Below, piece after piece: positions 1-9,825 of a stretch of 64,000 nt of DNA. Both the position numbers and the translations under genes were made by a program. Each line of letters opens with the position of its first letter. Position 1 is the first letter of the stretch. The notes under the pieces were generated by a model. The model did not search any database. It was not told where the DNA came from and saw only the letters and a list, made by a program, of their open reading frames with translations. The DNA is from Aspidiotus rigidus (taxonomy: Eukaryota > Arthropoda > Insecta > Hemiptera > Diaspididae): positions 558,001 to 622,000 of the forward strand of contig JAVHKY010000036.1 in the NCBI GenBank assembly GCA_035079385.1, in the 5' to 3' direction.

Positions 1-440
1 GATCAGCGAAACAAAATCAAAAACCGATCACTAAAAACATTTCTTGATAATTCCAGAGTATAGGTGTAAGACTGTACTGTGGTACAGCTCACGAAATATA
101 ACAATACTTCTGAGATTGCAGTGATAAACACTGAATCAACAAAAAGTTCACAGCTCCGATTGTGTGCTAACGACATGTCGTAGCTCGGAAGATGATAACA
201 TCAACCGTCCTACTACCTAATATACCTACGCCTGCCAAACCTCTCTGCGAGTAGCGCAGTTACCGAGATTGCGGTGTGCCGGAAACTTACATAGGTAACA
301 AAAGCTCATCGACGACGTTCAAATTACTATAAGATATTCAATACCCAATGTTCAACTTTTAACGTAATTTATTTATCTAAACTTCATATCTTAAAGATAT
401 TTCTTAAATAATACATCCGAGGCTATTTTTGTTAATTTTA
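1..440. other. No gene recognised
   Basis: I see no credible coding frame, RNA gene or strong repeat in this stretch. It is ordinary AT-rich intergenic sequence. Confidence 0.5.
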
Positions 441-449
441 ATTTATCTA

Positions 450-780
450 ATATATAAAGCAGAAAGTTTGTCCGTCCGTCCTCCTGTCCGTTTATAACTC
501 GAGAACTACTGGGCCGATCGCTTTCAAACTTTCAGGATATATTGTCCTCATCCCAGAGCAGCACATAGACTCATAAAAATAAAAATTTGACGGGGAGGTG
601 CTGAGTAATTTCAAAAAAGGGCGAAAACAATGACTTTTTTCAATATAAAAAAACGTGGTGGTGTAGCTTGCCATGGAACGCGTTGTTCCAACGTTACCGT
701 TGAAACGCGTTGAGCGGCGCAGTTATAAAAATCAAGTTATGGTGATAACTCGAGTTTTACTCATTTTTATGAAAAATTGA
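450..780. repeat. Probable edge of a dispersed repeat
   Basis: The stretch begins with a GTCCGTCCGTCCTCCTGTCC pyrimidine-rich motif, followed by ataactcgagaactactggg ccgatcg-type sequence. This combination is familiar from terminal parts of widespread arthropod repeats that contain a 'gaccgatcg...aaatttggtat'-like block. That assignment is from memory of such repeats, not from an alignment. The short minus-strand frame here (492-674) has no protein-like composition and is not called. Confidence 0.3.
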
Positions 781-1463
781 AGAGAACAAAAATTGTTGCC
801 CCTTTAATTTCCTTTCGAATGAGCCCAATGCCAGATTTTTAGGAGGAAATTTTGGAACTATTGGTATTTTGACTGATGCGTATTTAAGATCATTGTGTTT
901 ACAGAGAGAGAGCATTTAAACCGGTTGCTCTGGATGAATCTACAGAGACTATTCGAGTTTTACGTATCCAATTTTTGATTTTGAAAGGAGACGTTTATGT
1001 AAAATAATTTCTTGAAAATTTGCTCTTCTTTTGTGACGAGTAACTATACATTAGGTAAATATCGTCGTCAGAGTTTGAAACTACCTAAGAAAAGGTACTG
1101 GGTTCGTGAAAGAATTAAGAAAATTACATCCGGTTTCTCATATAGGAAACGACTGAGTTCGTCTCATGCCTCTACACAGACTGATGTAATGCTTCGGGGA
1201 TATGGCAGGCTTTTTACCTACTGTCCATCTATTTCCTTAATCATTGCGACGGTTCATGAATTAGTCCGTTTTTTGCTGCAATACAGCCCTTACCTGTCAA
1301 CTCAGCTCTTACCGTTAAAATCGAAATATTTACAAAACACTGATATCTACTCAACACACAGCTGGCGGTCAGGCGCGCCGGAAGCGCGCTGCCAACGCTA
1401 GTTATACATAATTTGAACCAAGAAAAGCTTTTTAATAATAAAAAACAAAACCGCTCCGATCTG

Positions 1464-1900
1464 TTAGGGAGAAGGTAAATCTAGAGGTTGTAAAATGATT
1501 TGGAGGCAAATTAATGCGGGTACATCCGGGTCAATTTGTACGGTCTGTAGCATGTCCATAATTCCTTTGACGTCGTCGAATTTCGGCAACGGTGGACTAA
1601 ACTGAGCCATCTTATGGCACGCTTTATCGCTAAATTGGTTGTATAACCATCGGGCGAATTTCATAAAATCTTTTGGTTTAATCGTTCGTTCATCCAACCG
1701 CTTCCTTATCATGATAATATATACATCTTGCAAAAATCTATCGTCTTGCGAAACAAGCATCTCATTTAGGGCGTCACAATAGCTGCAATCAGGCTTACCA
1801 TATACTGTTTCCCCTGTTTTGATGTTTGTACGTATTGGATAGTTCTTATATCGACGAAATTCTCCAATTTGCTTCGAGTACCGACTATACGCAACACGTT
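1464..1900 (-). pseudogene. Unrecognised coding-like fragment, minus strand
   Basis: On the minus strand an open frame runs from just after a stop near 1900 to 1464. It is about 139 codons; the first ATG is at 1760 and gives 98 aa. The composition is protein-like, with charged helices such as RKRLDERTIKPKDFMKFARW, and shows no simple repeats. A second minus-strand frame is also open from a possible acceptor near 1912 to about 1789 (containing NYENVLRIVGTRSK) and reaches a GTAAGC donor-like site near 1810. Two frames in tandem suggest either an exon with a misjudged boundary or one gene broken by a frameshift. I do not recognise the family. It may be the decayed end of the PolB-bearing element that follows, or an exon of a gene outside the window. 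Confidence 0.35.
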
Positions 1901-2267
1901 TTCATAATTTTTCTGAAAATTTCAAATAGGATATTACCTCTTAGGTACGTCTATTTTGTATTCAAGAAATGTTAAAATAGATTATACAAAAACATGATTA
2001 GGTAGTCAATTTGTAAACTACGTATCATGGAAACCAAATTTTGAATATTTGGAAACATTCAGACGGGTGGATAGTCATCTTCAGAATTCTAAATAATCAA
2101 CGAACACAACGAATAATTCGTATGTTCCAATAGCATCTCTCAAGTTGATAATTCAGGAACTCATTGTATTTACGAAAATAAGAAACAGCGAGCTCAATTT
2201 TTTGATAGAATTCTCAACACGCTAAAATGAAAAAGACGTTCATTTCACGAGGAAAGACAAGTAATTA

Positions 2268-3461
2268 GGCCTATGAAAATGAAAGATGATCAGAAAATTG
2301 GATATCTTTTTGAAGTGGATTTGAAATATCCTAAAGAATTACATAACAAACATTCTGATTTACCTTATTGTCCTGAAAATGTAATTAATAATAGACAACT
2401 TCCAAAATTATTTACAACATTATATGATAAGAAAAAATATGATCTTCATTAAATCTTAAACAATCTCTTAAAGCTGGACTAAAATTAGAGAAAATACATA
2501 GAGTTATAAAATTTGATCAATCTGATTGGATGAAAGTATATATATTGAAATGAATACTGAATTAAGACAAAAAGCTAATAAGAATGATTTTGAAAAAGAT
2601 TTCTTTAAATTAATGAATAATTCTGTTTTTGGAAGAACAATGCTGAATGTGAGGAAACATGTAGATATAAAATTAATTTCAGAAGGTAATAAATATACTA
2701 AGTATGTTTCAAAACCTAATTTTGAGAAATCAACATTTTTTGGGAGAAATCTCGCAGCTGTACAAATGAAAAGAACAATGATTAAATTCAATCAACCAAT
2801 TTATGTGGGAGTAGCTATTTTAGATATTTCAAAAACATTAATGTATGATTTCTATTATAGATTAAAGGAAAGTTATGGAGATAGAATAAAATTATTATAT
2901 ACTGATACTGATTCATTAATTATTTCTATAAAAACAAAAGACTTTTATGAAGATATGAAAGGAATGATTGATGAATTTGATACATCAGATTATAAGAAAG
3001 ATAATATTTATGGCTTACCACAAGTTAATAAAAAAATATTGGGTAAATTTAAAGATGAAATGAATGGAAAAATTTTAGAGGAATTTATAGGACTAGCTTC
3101 AAAATTATATTCTAATAAACTTTTTGCATCAAATGATGTAATGAAGAAAGCTAAAGGAGTGAAGAAAAATATTATTAAAAATCAGATAACTCATAATGAT
3201 TATAAGATATGTTTAGAAAAGAAAGTAACTAAGACTATTAAACAAAAGATGATAAGGAGTACAAAACATAATATTTACACTATTGAGCAGAATAAAAGAG
3301 GTCTGAGTGCATTTGATGATAAAAGATGCTTAATTGAGGGACAGACTGACACATTACCTTGGGGACACTATAAGGTTCAAGTACCAAGAGACAAATCTAT
3401 CCAGCATTTACAAAATCTTAAGAACAGCTGCTCAGAAATAAAAGTTCAAATTGAAAAATAA
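2268..3461 (+). pseudogene. Family B DNA polymerase (Polinton/Maverick-like), 5'-truncated and frameshifted
   Basis: The intact 3' part (2526-3461, 311 codons) carries two B-family polymerase hallmarks. One is a motif-B-like stretch, KLMNNSVFGRTMLNVRKH. The other is motif C, LLYTDTDSLIIS, with the paired catalytic aspartates. It is followed by the thumb-like GKFKDEMNGKILEEFIGLAS. Upstream, 2268-2450 encodes the preceding palm segment ([15 protein letters not shown], then [10 protein letters not shown]), but a stop follows at about 2450 and frame changes lie between there and 2526. Exonuclease motifs and motif A are missing, so the gene is cut at its 5' end. Protein-primed PolB of this kind occurs in Polintons/Mavericks, adintoviruses and linear plasmids. 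The truncation and breaks point to an inactive genomic copy. Base composition is clearly more AT-rich than the flanks. Confidence 0.85.
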
Positions 3462-3509
3462 ATATAAAAATTATAATATGTAACCAGTCCATAGTGTTTT
3501 TCAAAAATT

Positions 3510-3761
3510 TTGAAAATGGAAAGCATTGAAATCAATTTTAATGATAATCCCAAAGAAAAATATAGAGAATTTATGCGAGCAATTAATAATGTAGAGATTC
3601 TATTAGGTAGAAGATTTTTTGATGATATACAGTTTTATGATACTGAACCTGATCTTGGATATGAATCTAGTGAAGAAGAATCAAGTCTTGATTGCACAGT
3701 GCATATTACTCTTAATTCAGAGGGTGATTTGGATGAAAGAATTTGGGGTAAAAGATCTTAA
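3510..3761 (+). CDS. Small acidic ORF downstream of PolB, unknown
   Basis: This 83-codon frame starts 48 bases after the PolB stop on the same strand. It shares PolB's AT-rich codon use, which suggests it belongs to the same element. The protein is acidic, with a serine/glutamate cluster (ESSEEESSLD) in the middle and no membrane segment or cysteine motif. I do not recognise it. A second ATG two codons in (3516) is an equally possible start. Small accessory ORFs next to PolB are common in Polinton-like elements, but none of the standard ones (integrase, packaging ATPase, protease, capsid) is visible here. Confidence 0.4.
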   Translation: MKMESIEINFNDNPKEKYREFMRAINNVEILLGRRFFDDIQFYDTEPDLGYESSEEESSLDCTVHITLNSEGDLDERIWGKRS

Positions 3762-3769
3762 TTTTCTAG

Positions 3770-4270
3770 TCAACTTATGTAAATAATTTATCCCAACATA
3801 TCAGATGTCAAATCATTTTCTGGATTTAAATATTTTATTTCATTTTCTACTATTCTCTATTCTTGATGGATGAGCAATGATATTTACCATTAATTTACTC
3901 TATTTTTTCTTCTTATTTTTGGTTAAATGTTGAATTTTATCAGAAATAGGATCCATCAAAGTTTTGTATTTTGATCTTGTTTGGTCAAATGGTATTTTAA
4001 AAATGGTATAATCCGCAGGACAAGCCTGCTCTGCTGGCGCATATTTTCAAAATTAAATTCATCTAAATCAATAAGAAAATCTTTGTAGACCTCCATTTAT
4101 ATAGGATATTTTTTTGTAGCTTTGGTAATGTAATATTCTATTACACATGACAATTTCAAATTCTTTTTCAGTATGAATAATGCATAAACCAATAATCATT
4201 AATTGATTTTCTTAAATGTATCACTGAGGCAACATCTAAAATGGATCAAAATTATAATTTTTATAATACG
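3770..4270 (-). pseudogene. Decayed minus-strand coding remnant of the PolB element
   Basis: On the minus strand, from about 4035 to 3895, a short frame reads APAEQACPADYTIFKIPFDQ and continues with TRSKYKTLMDPISDK before a lysine-rich end and stop. It resembles the motif at the end of the plus-strand ORF at 4354 (SRTG, then LGPTDYNFIADC once a frame change is allowed), so both may be copies of one element gene in opposite orientation. The rest of the interval has no frame of note. Function is unknown. Confidence 0.3.
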
Positions 4271-4353
4271 CGTTTCCCCAATTTTTTTCTCTATAACATT
4301 TTTTAGAAATAAATAGTTGTCTAAGTTATCTATACAAATTTTCTAGATTCAAT

Positions 4354-4775
4354 ATGGTGTCTTATAAATCCATTTCTGACAAAAATGAACAAAAAGATGA
4401 ATTGGAAAAGAAAACATCATGTATAAATGAACATATAAAAAGAAATGATCAATTGTGTAAAGAACTTCAGTCATTTAAAAATGATGATAACTTGGAGAAT
4501 TTTCTCAAAAAATATAAAGAGTTTAAACATGATGAAAATCAGTTAATTAAAAAAATTAATGATGATTTTAGAGAAGAGTTAGAGAAATTAGGATTGAAAG
4601 TACCTCCGAAATTAGTATTAAAATTACATATAAATAAAACAATTAGAATAAATCAAAATATTAGCAGAACAGGCTTGGTCCTACAGATTATAATTTCATA
4701 GCAGATTGTATCATATTTGGTATAAAAACAATTAAATATTTGATTGAAAAATTGAAGGATTTTTTGAGAGGTTGA
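4354..4775 (+). CDS. Coiled-coil ORF of the PolB element, probably frameshifted at its end
   Basis: The annotated frame is 115 codons (4354-4701). Residues 5-80 are strongly charged and helical (NEQKDELEKKTSCINEHIKR), as expected for a coiled coil. Near 4675 a +1 shift extends the reading as TGLGPTDYNFIADCIIFGIK, then a lysine-rich helix to a stop near 4773. That continuation matches the minus-strand remnant at 3895-4035, so the true protein was probably longer and this copy is broken. Its position and AT-rich codon use group it with PolB at 2268-3461. Structural proteins of Polinton/adintovirus elements are a possibility, but I see no diagnostic motif. Confidence 0.4.
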
Positions 4776-4840
4776 AAAATGACAGAAATTGATAGAAATT
4801 ACTCTCTGCGCTTGATTGCGCCAGAAAGAATATTATATAT

Positions 4841-5096
4841 CTACTCATAAGCGGATTTCTCCATCACCACAACAGCATTGCCCTTGTCATCCTTAGTGAC
4901 GATTAAATCTCCCTCCTTAATCTTCCTCTTTAAACCTTGGATCACTCCTCCCAATTTGTTACTCATGTGAGGGAGAGAGTTATTGTGGACTATTTCAGCA
5001 CACTCTTTCTGGGTATTAAAACCAGGGCCAATTTTAACAGCAAGATCCGCAACAACATTCGCCAAAATTTCATCAAGAAGGTCAAGATTACGCCTA
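4841..5096 (-). mobile_element. Penelope-like element fragment (N-terminal RT region)
   Basis: A minus-strand frame (ATG at 5065, open upstream to about 5096) encodes GLKRKIKEGDLIVTKDDKGN followed by AVVVMEKSAY. The 'T-K-x-D-K-G-N-x-V-V-x-M-x-x-x-x-Y' signature marks the start of the reverse transcriptase region of Penelope-like elements and is also seen here at 12050 and near 22500. No RT catalytic motif or GIY-YIG domain follows, so this is a short dead fragment. It differs in sequence from the other PLE copies in the window. Confidence 0.7.
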
Positions 5097-5479
5097 CCCT
5101 ACAACGTCAATTTTGGACCTCAAATTCCCATTTCACCCTCTCCGTTTTTATGTCAAAAATAATCGCTTTTGGTATGATAAGTATCTCTTGAACAGATTTA
5201 CTGAGATAAAAGGCGAGTAGTCCGACAGGGAAAGCTGATGCTACGACTAAAAGCATGTACCTTTTATTGGTCACTCACTTAATGGTGGAAGCGGCGTCCA
5301 CCAGTCTTGAACATGACCGTCCTCAAAATTTTGGGTATTGCCAAAGCACTTGAAAATTCAAGGTTCAATATTGTGATTGATGTCATTCTTGGGTTCGCGC
5401 TCGTTGCTTTGCTAAACAGTTTGCTGTGTCGGTCATAATTCTGCAATACAAATTTTCATGTATCATTCGCCCAATCCTC

Positions 5480-5721
5480 TGTCGCGATGCGAGACAGAGG
5501 GCAGCACTCATGTCGCGGCAGTGAAGAGAAAAGTTCTTTGTAGTTGGTTAATCGATTATTATTTTGTACACTAAATTTGCATTACATTAAATTTGATTCA
5601 TACAAACAGTCATTATTGTTTTATTATTAGTTAGCCTTTTATTGTATAGTTTTCCCACCCAGTTGACATCATCCGTCAGCTGGTCGGAGTTTAGTGCTGC
5701 CCTCTGTCTCGCATCGCGACA
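5480..5721. repeat. 28-bp perfect inverted repeat enclosing 186 bp
   Basis: The arm at 5480-5507 (begins tgtcgcgatgcgagacagag) is the exact reverse complement of 5694-5721. The enclosed sequence has no coding potential. This looks like a small non-autonomous terminal-inverted-repeat element. The perfect arms suggest it is relatively young, or that the arms are held similar. Confidence 0.7.
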
Positions 5722-8120
5722 TCCTCCTCTTTATCTTCGGAGTCAATGCTAAACTCGGTGCACTCAAGTATTCGATAAGAGCGTTTGGCTGAAGATAATA
5801 TTTCAACAGTCGAAACCGGTAAAATTGAAATTATTTTTTGGCTCTATTTTTCTTTTATCACCTTTATTATAGTCTGCATACCGACTCGGAGATCCTCATC
5901 TTCGTTACGATTGCCGAATGTTTTTTGGTAGCCACGAGAAGGGACAGCTTGAGGTTATTTCTAGCGAATCTTATCTTTATGAGGTGTTTTAATTTTCATA
6001 AACGAAGTATTTGTGCTAATTCATCCAGCCACCGCCGCAAAAAGTAAACAGTGTCTCAAGGATTTCTGAAAATTAGTGCTTAGCTACTCAGAGAAATAAT
6101 TTCAAAAATACCCGATTCTTTCTAATGAAGACGCCGATTAATATATCAGACGCCATCAAGTATGAAATAATCTGAAATCGCTGCAGCGGAATTCTTACAT
6201 TTCTCTCTTTCTGGTACACTCTTTATCGAATATTATCGCATTTAAATATAGTTATAAAAAGAAAAGCAAAAAGGTCGTCGTATGAATTGTGGCGCTATCG
6301 CCCCATAAAATCGTCGAGTTTAATGTACCATACATATGTTCTTTCACGGGCAGCGGAGCAGTTCTGCCAAAATTAAACGTTCACAATTCGAATTTTAATG
6401 CCCTTGTTTACTCTTGAATAATATGGCTCTTGAAACCAGTTTGAATGAGGAAAAACTAATCGAAAAAAAAACATTATCTTCTATACATAGACTGTTATGA
6501 CATTATGACGAGCAGGCAGTCAAAACTTTTATTACGCGAGCGATTCACTGATCTTGTGATTTTTTAATTTTTTAGGCCTATTATAGCTGCAGAAGAGTAC
6601 ATTATTAGGCTTTCGAGAAAGTCGTTCAAATAATGGATCTAAAATGTTCAAAAATACGAGTGAATTTAAAAACTTCGACCTGTTCATATTTTTCTCTTTG
6701 CCTACTCAAAATTAATTTTCTCGAAGTAGATATTTCTGCGCCGGTATGTGCAACTCAAATTTACTATTTGGGGTATTCCTCCTTCAAATAATGAATTCTT
6801 TACTAGAAACTGGTCCCCTACCTTTCTAATAAATTGGGGGCAAAGTTCCACTTCAACTGATTGTGAGTTACAAGGCAGTAAGAAAAATATGGTAGACACT
6901 ATACAGGTTTCTAGCGATTACTTCAACTTGAAATTCTATTTCCATTCTGTACTACCGATCTGAAATTAAAATATGTACGTATAAATATTGATTTAATCTT
7001 TGCACTTAAAGACTTTATATTTTAACTCGGATTGGTGGAAAAGATGGAGACGGATGGACGTTGCTATTATTAACTTCAGCATCAAAAATTCGTCTATTCG
7101 TAATTCTACGTACCAAGAAAAATTTGAATAATAATTTTATACGATTCTGTAGGTACACAAAATTATACTTATTTCAAAAATTGGATATAATATATCAACA
7201 TTCGCTAATTCGCTAACACTGAGAACAACTTGATGTATTAATATATTCATCAATTTTCACATAAAAATAAGAAAATTTAATACGAGGAAAAAAGAAATTT
7301 ACACTTGCATAGATTTTGTTGCATAAAATTTTAATCTTGACGTACTTCCTTAGAGATGTATTAATTTTAAGAATTCTGCAAGCATTGAAGGAACTCATTA
7401 ACTAGCTCAAAAATACCGCCCCCCCCCCCTTTCAGCAGACTCATTTCTCCTCTTCCTCTAAAAATATTCCCACGATTTTTTTCGGCACATCTTTGGCAAA
7501 GAGTAGGTGGTTTTTCACTATTTCTCTTGGGTACGTTCTCTTGTGAACCAGAATTGAGACCAGCCTAAGCTGCTGCAACTCTTCTGATATTTTTCGGCTG
7601 TCAGCTGCAAGCTGCAAGGCGCCCCTGTTATAATGACATACTTTCAGTTATATCACAAATAAGATGAAATAAAATGTACCTAAATTCGATAAAATACCAG
7701 ACAGTCTTTCGACAAATTGGAAAATCATGGACATAAAACTTCTTGTAGTGAAGTACATTGTCAAATTGAGAACTCAAAGAGCCGAAATTTTAATAATAAA
7801 AATTACTATTTGTTGGAAGTTGCGCTGTTTAGCGGCACTTCTCAATATTACACACCAACTCCTCTTCGACCGCTTAGAGCAGTCAGTTGGAGAACCAAAC
7901 AGACATTCCTAATGGTTTACTCGCTTTGAAAGGGCGCTCTATTTGAATGTGGCGATGTGGAACTTACTGTTACAGAGTAAGCCTTTGCTACGGTATAAAC
8001 TATTGTTTATACTTTACACCCTTTGCTACAATCGCAGGGCACAAACCATTTCCTGTGACCTCTGTCTTCAACGGAATGCTGCGTAGCGGCTGAAAGCAAA
8101 GAGAAGAGTGTTTTCTGGAA
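5722..8120. other. Gene-poor intergenic stretch
   Basis: The only frames here are short ones (60-71 codons) without recognisable motifs or codon bias. Homopolymer runs occur, for example a C run near 7422. I see no RNA gene and no convincing inverted repeat in this 2.4-kb stretch. Confidence 0.5.
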
Positions 8121-8123
8121 CAT

Positions 8124-8624
8124 CTACATCGTCAATGAACTTTTCCCAGCACACAGAGAATTGGAACCCGCTCCAATCGTGCATTTTTTGTTCCCAACTC
8201 GTACAGCCCGTCCTCGGTCGCTTGTAGGACGCGTACGAGCATCTAACAAGTGTCTAATTTTTCCCGGTCGACATATGGCACAGATACCTGGATTGTTGCA
8301 ATTTTGCATCCGAATCTTTTGCTGCAGCTCTTTCAGCCTCAATAGCTTCCTACTGAGCACTGATCACCAGGTCAGCCGGGATGGAGGTGCCATTTTTGCA
8401 ATTTTTAACGCTATTTTCGAGACGTTTACAACTTGCCCAAGCCATTTAATAAAATTACGCATACCAAAAAACCTCATTTGACAGTTTATAAATTCACTAG
8501 CCATTTTGTTAACTGACGGATCACACAACTTGACGGTAACATCTATACATGTCAACGTTTTGCAGAATGAGGTCTCGTGAACAGCCAGCAATGTGTGCGT
8601 GAGAACCTCACGAGCATACGACAA
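8124..8624 (-). pseudogene. 166-codon minus-strand frame interrupted by one stop
   Basis: Two minus-strand frames (8624-8364 and 8360-8124) are in the same phase and separated by a single TGA at about 8364-8366. Read through, they give a basic protein with a CxxC-like NNPGICAICRPGK segment. The opposite strand is also open over 8161-8481, so the openness may be chance. I do not recognise a family. Confidence 0.2.
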
Positions 8625-8890
8625 ATAATAAAGAAATTTGTAGATACATCAATCTAAATCTCAGTATTTGGTGGAATATCTTAAGACTGGATATTTATAT
8701 CGGAAATTTAGCACTGTTATTGAATTTGTTGACAAAAATAGCTTTAAAATCCCATTTTATTCTTCTTTTTAAATAACATCAATTTTTTCTTATGTTTTTT
8801 TGTAGATACGTCAAAATTTAATTTTATATTCGGGCCGACCATCCGCTAGGATCGCTAATTACGCGCGTGGTTCGTTTACCTAAAATAGTA

Positions 8891-9030
8891 TTTGTGACCT
8901 ACGATGAGAAAAGGATGTTCGTTGCCCTTTGACAGAAACACCATTTGCCTCTGATTAGATACCCAATCAGGGAGAAATTGTGTTCTTGTGCCAATGGGCA
9001 ATGGGCATCCTTTTCTCATCGCAGGTCACA
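8891..9030. repeat. Imperfect inverted repeat (about 50-bp arms)
   Basis: The left arm near 8891-8943 contains acgatgagaaaaggatg. The right arm, 8980-9029, contains its counterpart catccttttctcatcg. Both arms end in gtgacct/aggtcac. The loop is about 40 bp. It lies 10 bp from another fold-back (9041-9284) and may form a compound non-autonomous element with it. Confidence 0.65.
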
Positions 9031-9040
9031 TTTTTGTCAA

Positions 9041-9284
9041 AATTGAAAACGGGAGCTAAAGTATGGCAGTATATAAGAGAAAAATAAAAAGCTTGGAATA
9101 ACTCTTGAATGAAGCGGAATATTGAAGATTTTGTCATCTAAATCTTATCCAATTTGTAGAATTTTTGTTTGTGAACATCTTTTATGAAATGTCCGGAAGC
9201 CAAATCTGCTTCATTCAAGTGTTATTTTGATTTTTTCATTTTTTTCCCCAAATACTGCCATAGTTTAGCTCCCGTTTTCAATTC
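9041..9284. repeat. Fold-back element, about 244 bp, with long imperfect arms
   Basis: The outer arms pair aattgaaaacgggagctaaa (9041) with the reverse complement ending at 9284. Pairing continues inward: aataactcttgaatgaagc (about 9097) matches gcttcattcaagtgttatt (about 9209). Almost the whole element can fold into one hairpin. No ORF is present, so this is a MITE-like or fold-back element. Confidence 0.7.
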
Positions 9285-9825
9285 CTCCCCGCTCGGTAAA
9301 AATGCAGCGCGACCTAGCGCTGTCCGGCCCGAATTGCAGATTTGTGAATTATGAGCAAAGTTAATTACAGTCCTGCCTTAGATAGCTGCTGTTCATCCCG
9401 ACCGGATAGCGCTAGTATCGCGCACTACAAAAAATGGGAAAATTGATGGGCGGGAGGTTTCCTTGAGGCGATCTAAATCAATTTTTAGGAAGATGAATTG
9501 TCGAAAATTTTACGTTCTACAAATTTTGTTCTCGTAAATTACTTTTTAGAAAAATCGTCCTGCTCCCGTTTTCAGTTTTGCCTATCGTAACGCTCCTATA
9601 GGGGATAGGCGACCTGAATATGGTTTTGTTATATTTTTTACAACCCTGCCTAAAAAATGAGTTATCTGGACTAATTAACCGCAGGACGGTTATGTCTTTT
9701 TTGTAGTTTAAATCGCCGTAATGTAGCAGCAAAAAGTTTCAACTTTGACTTTCGACGTAAACCTGCAAACTCGGCTTTCAGATTTTTACTTTCGGGAAAA
9801 TTCAGCTAGCTTTTGTTTCTTTTTT
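9285..9825. other. No gene recognised
   Basis: A minus-strand frame at 9517-9732 (71 codons) and a plus frame at 9745 show no family signature. I regard the stretch as intergenic. Confidence 0.4.
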
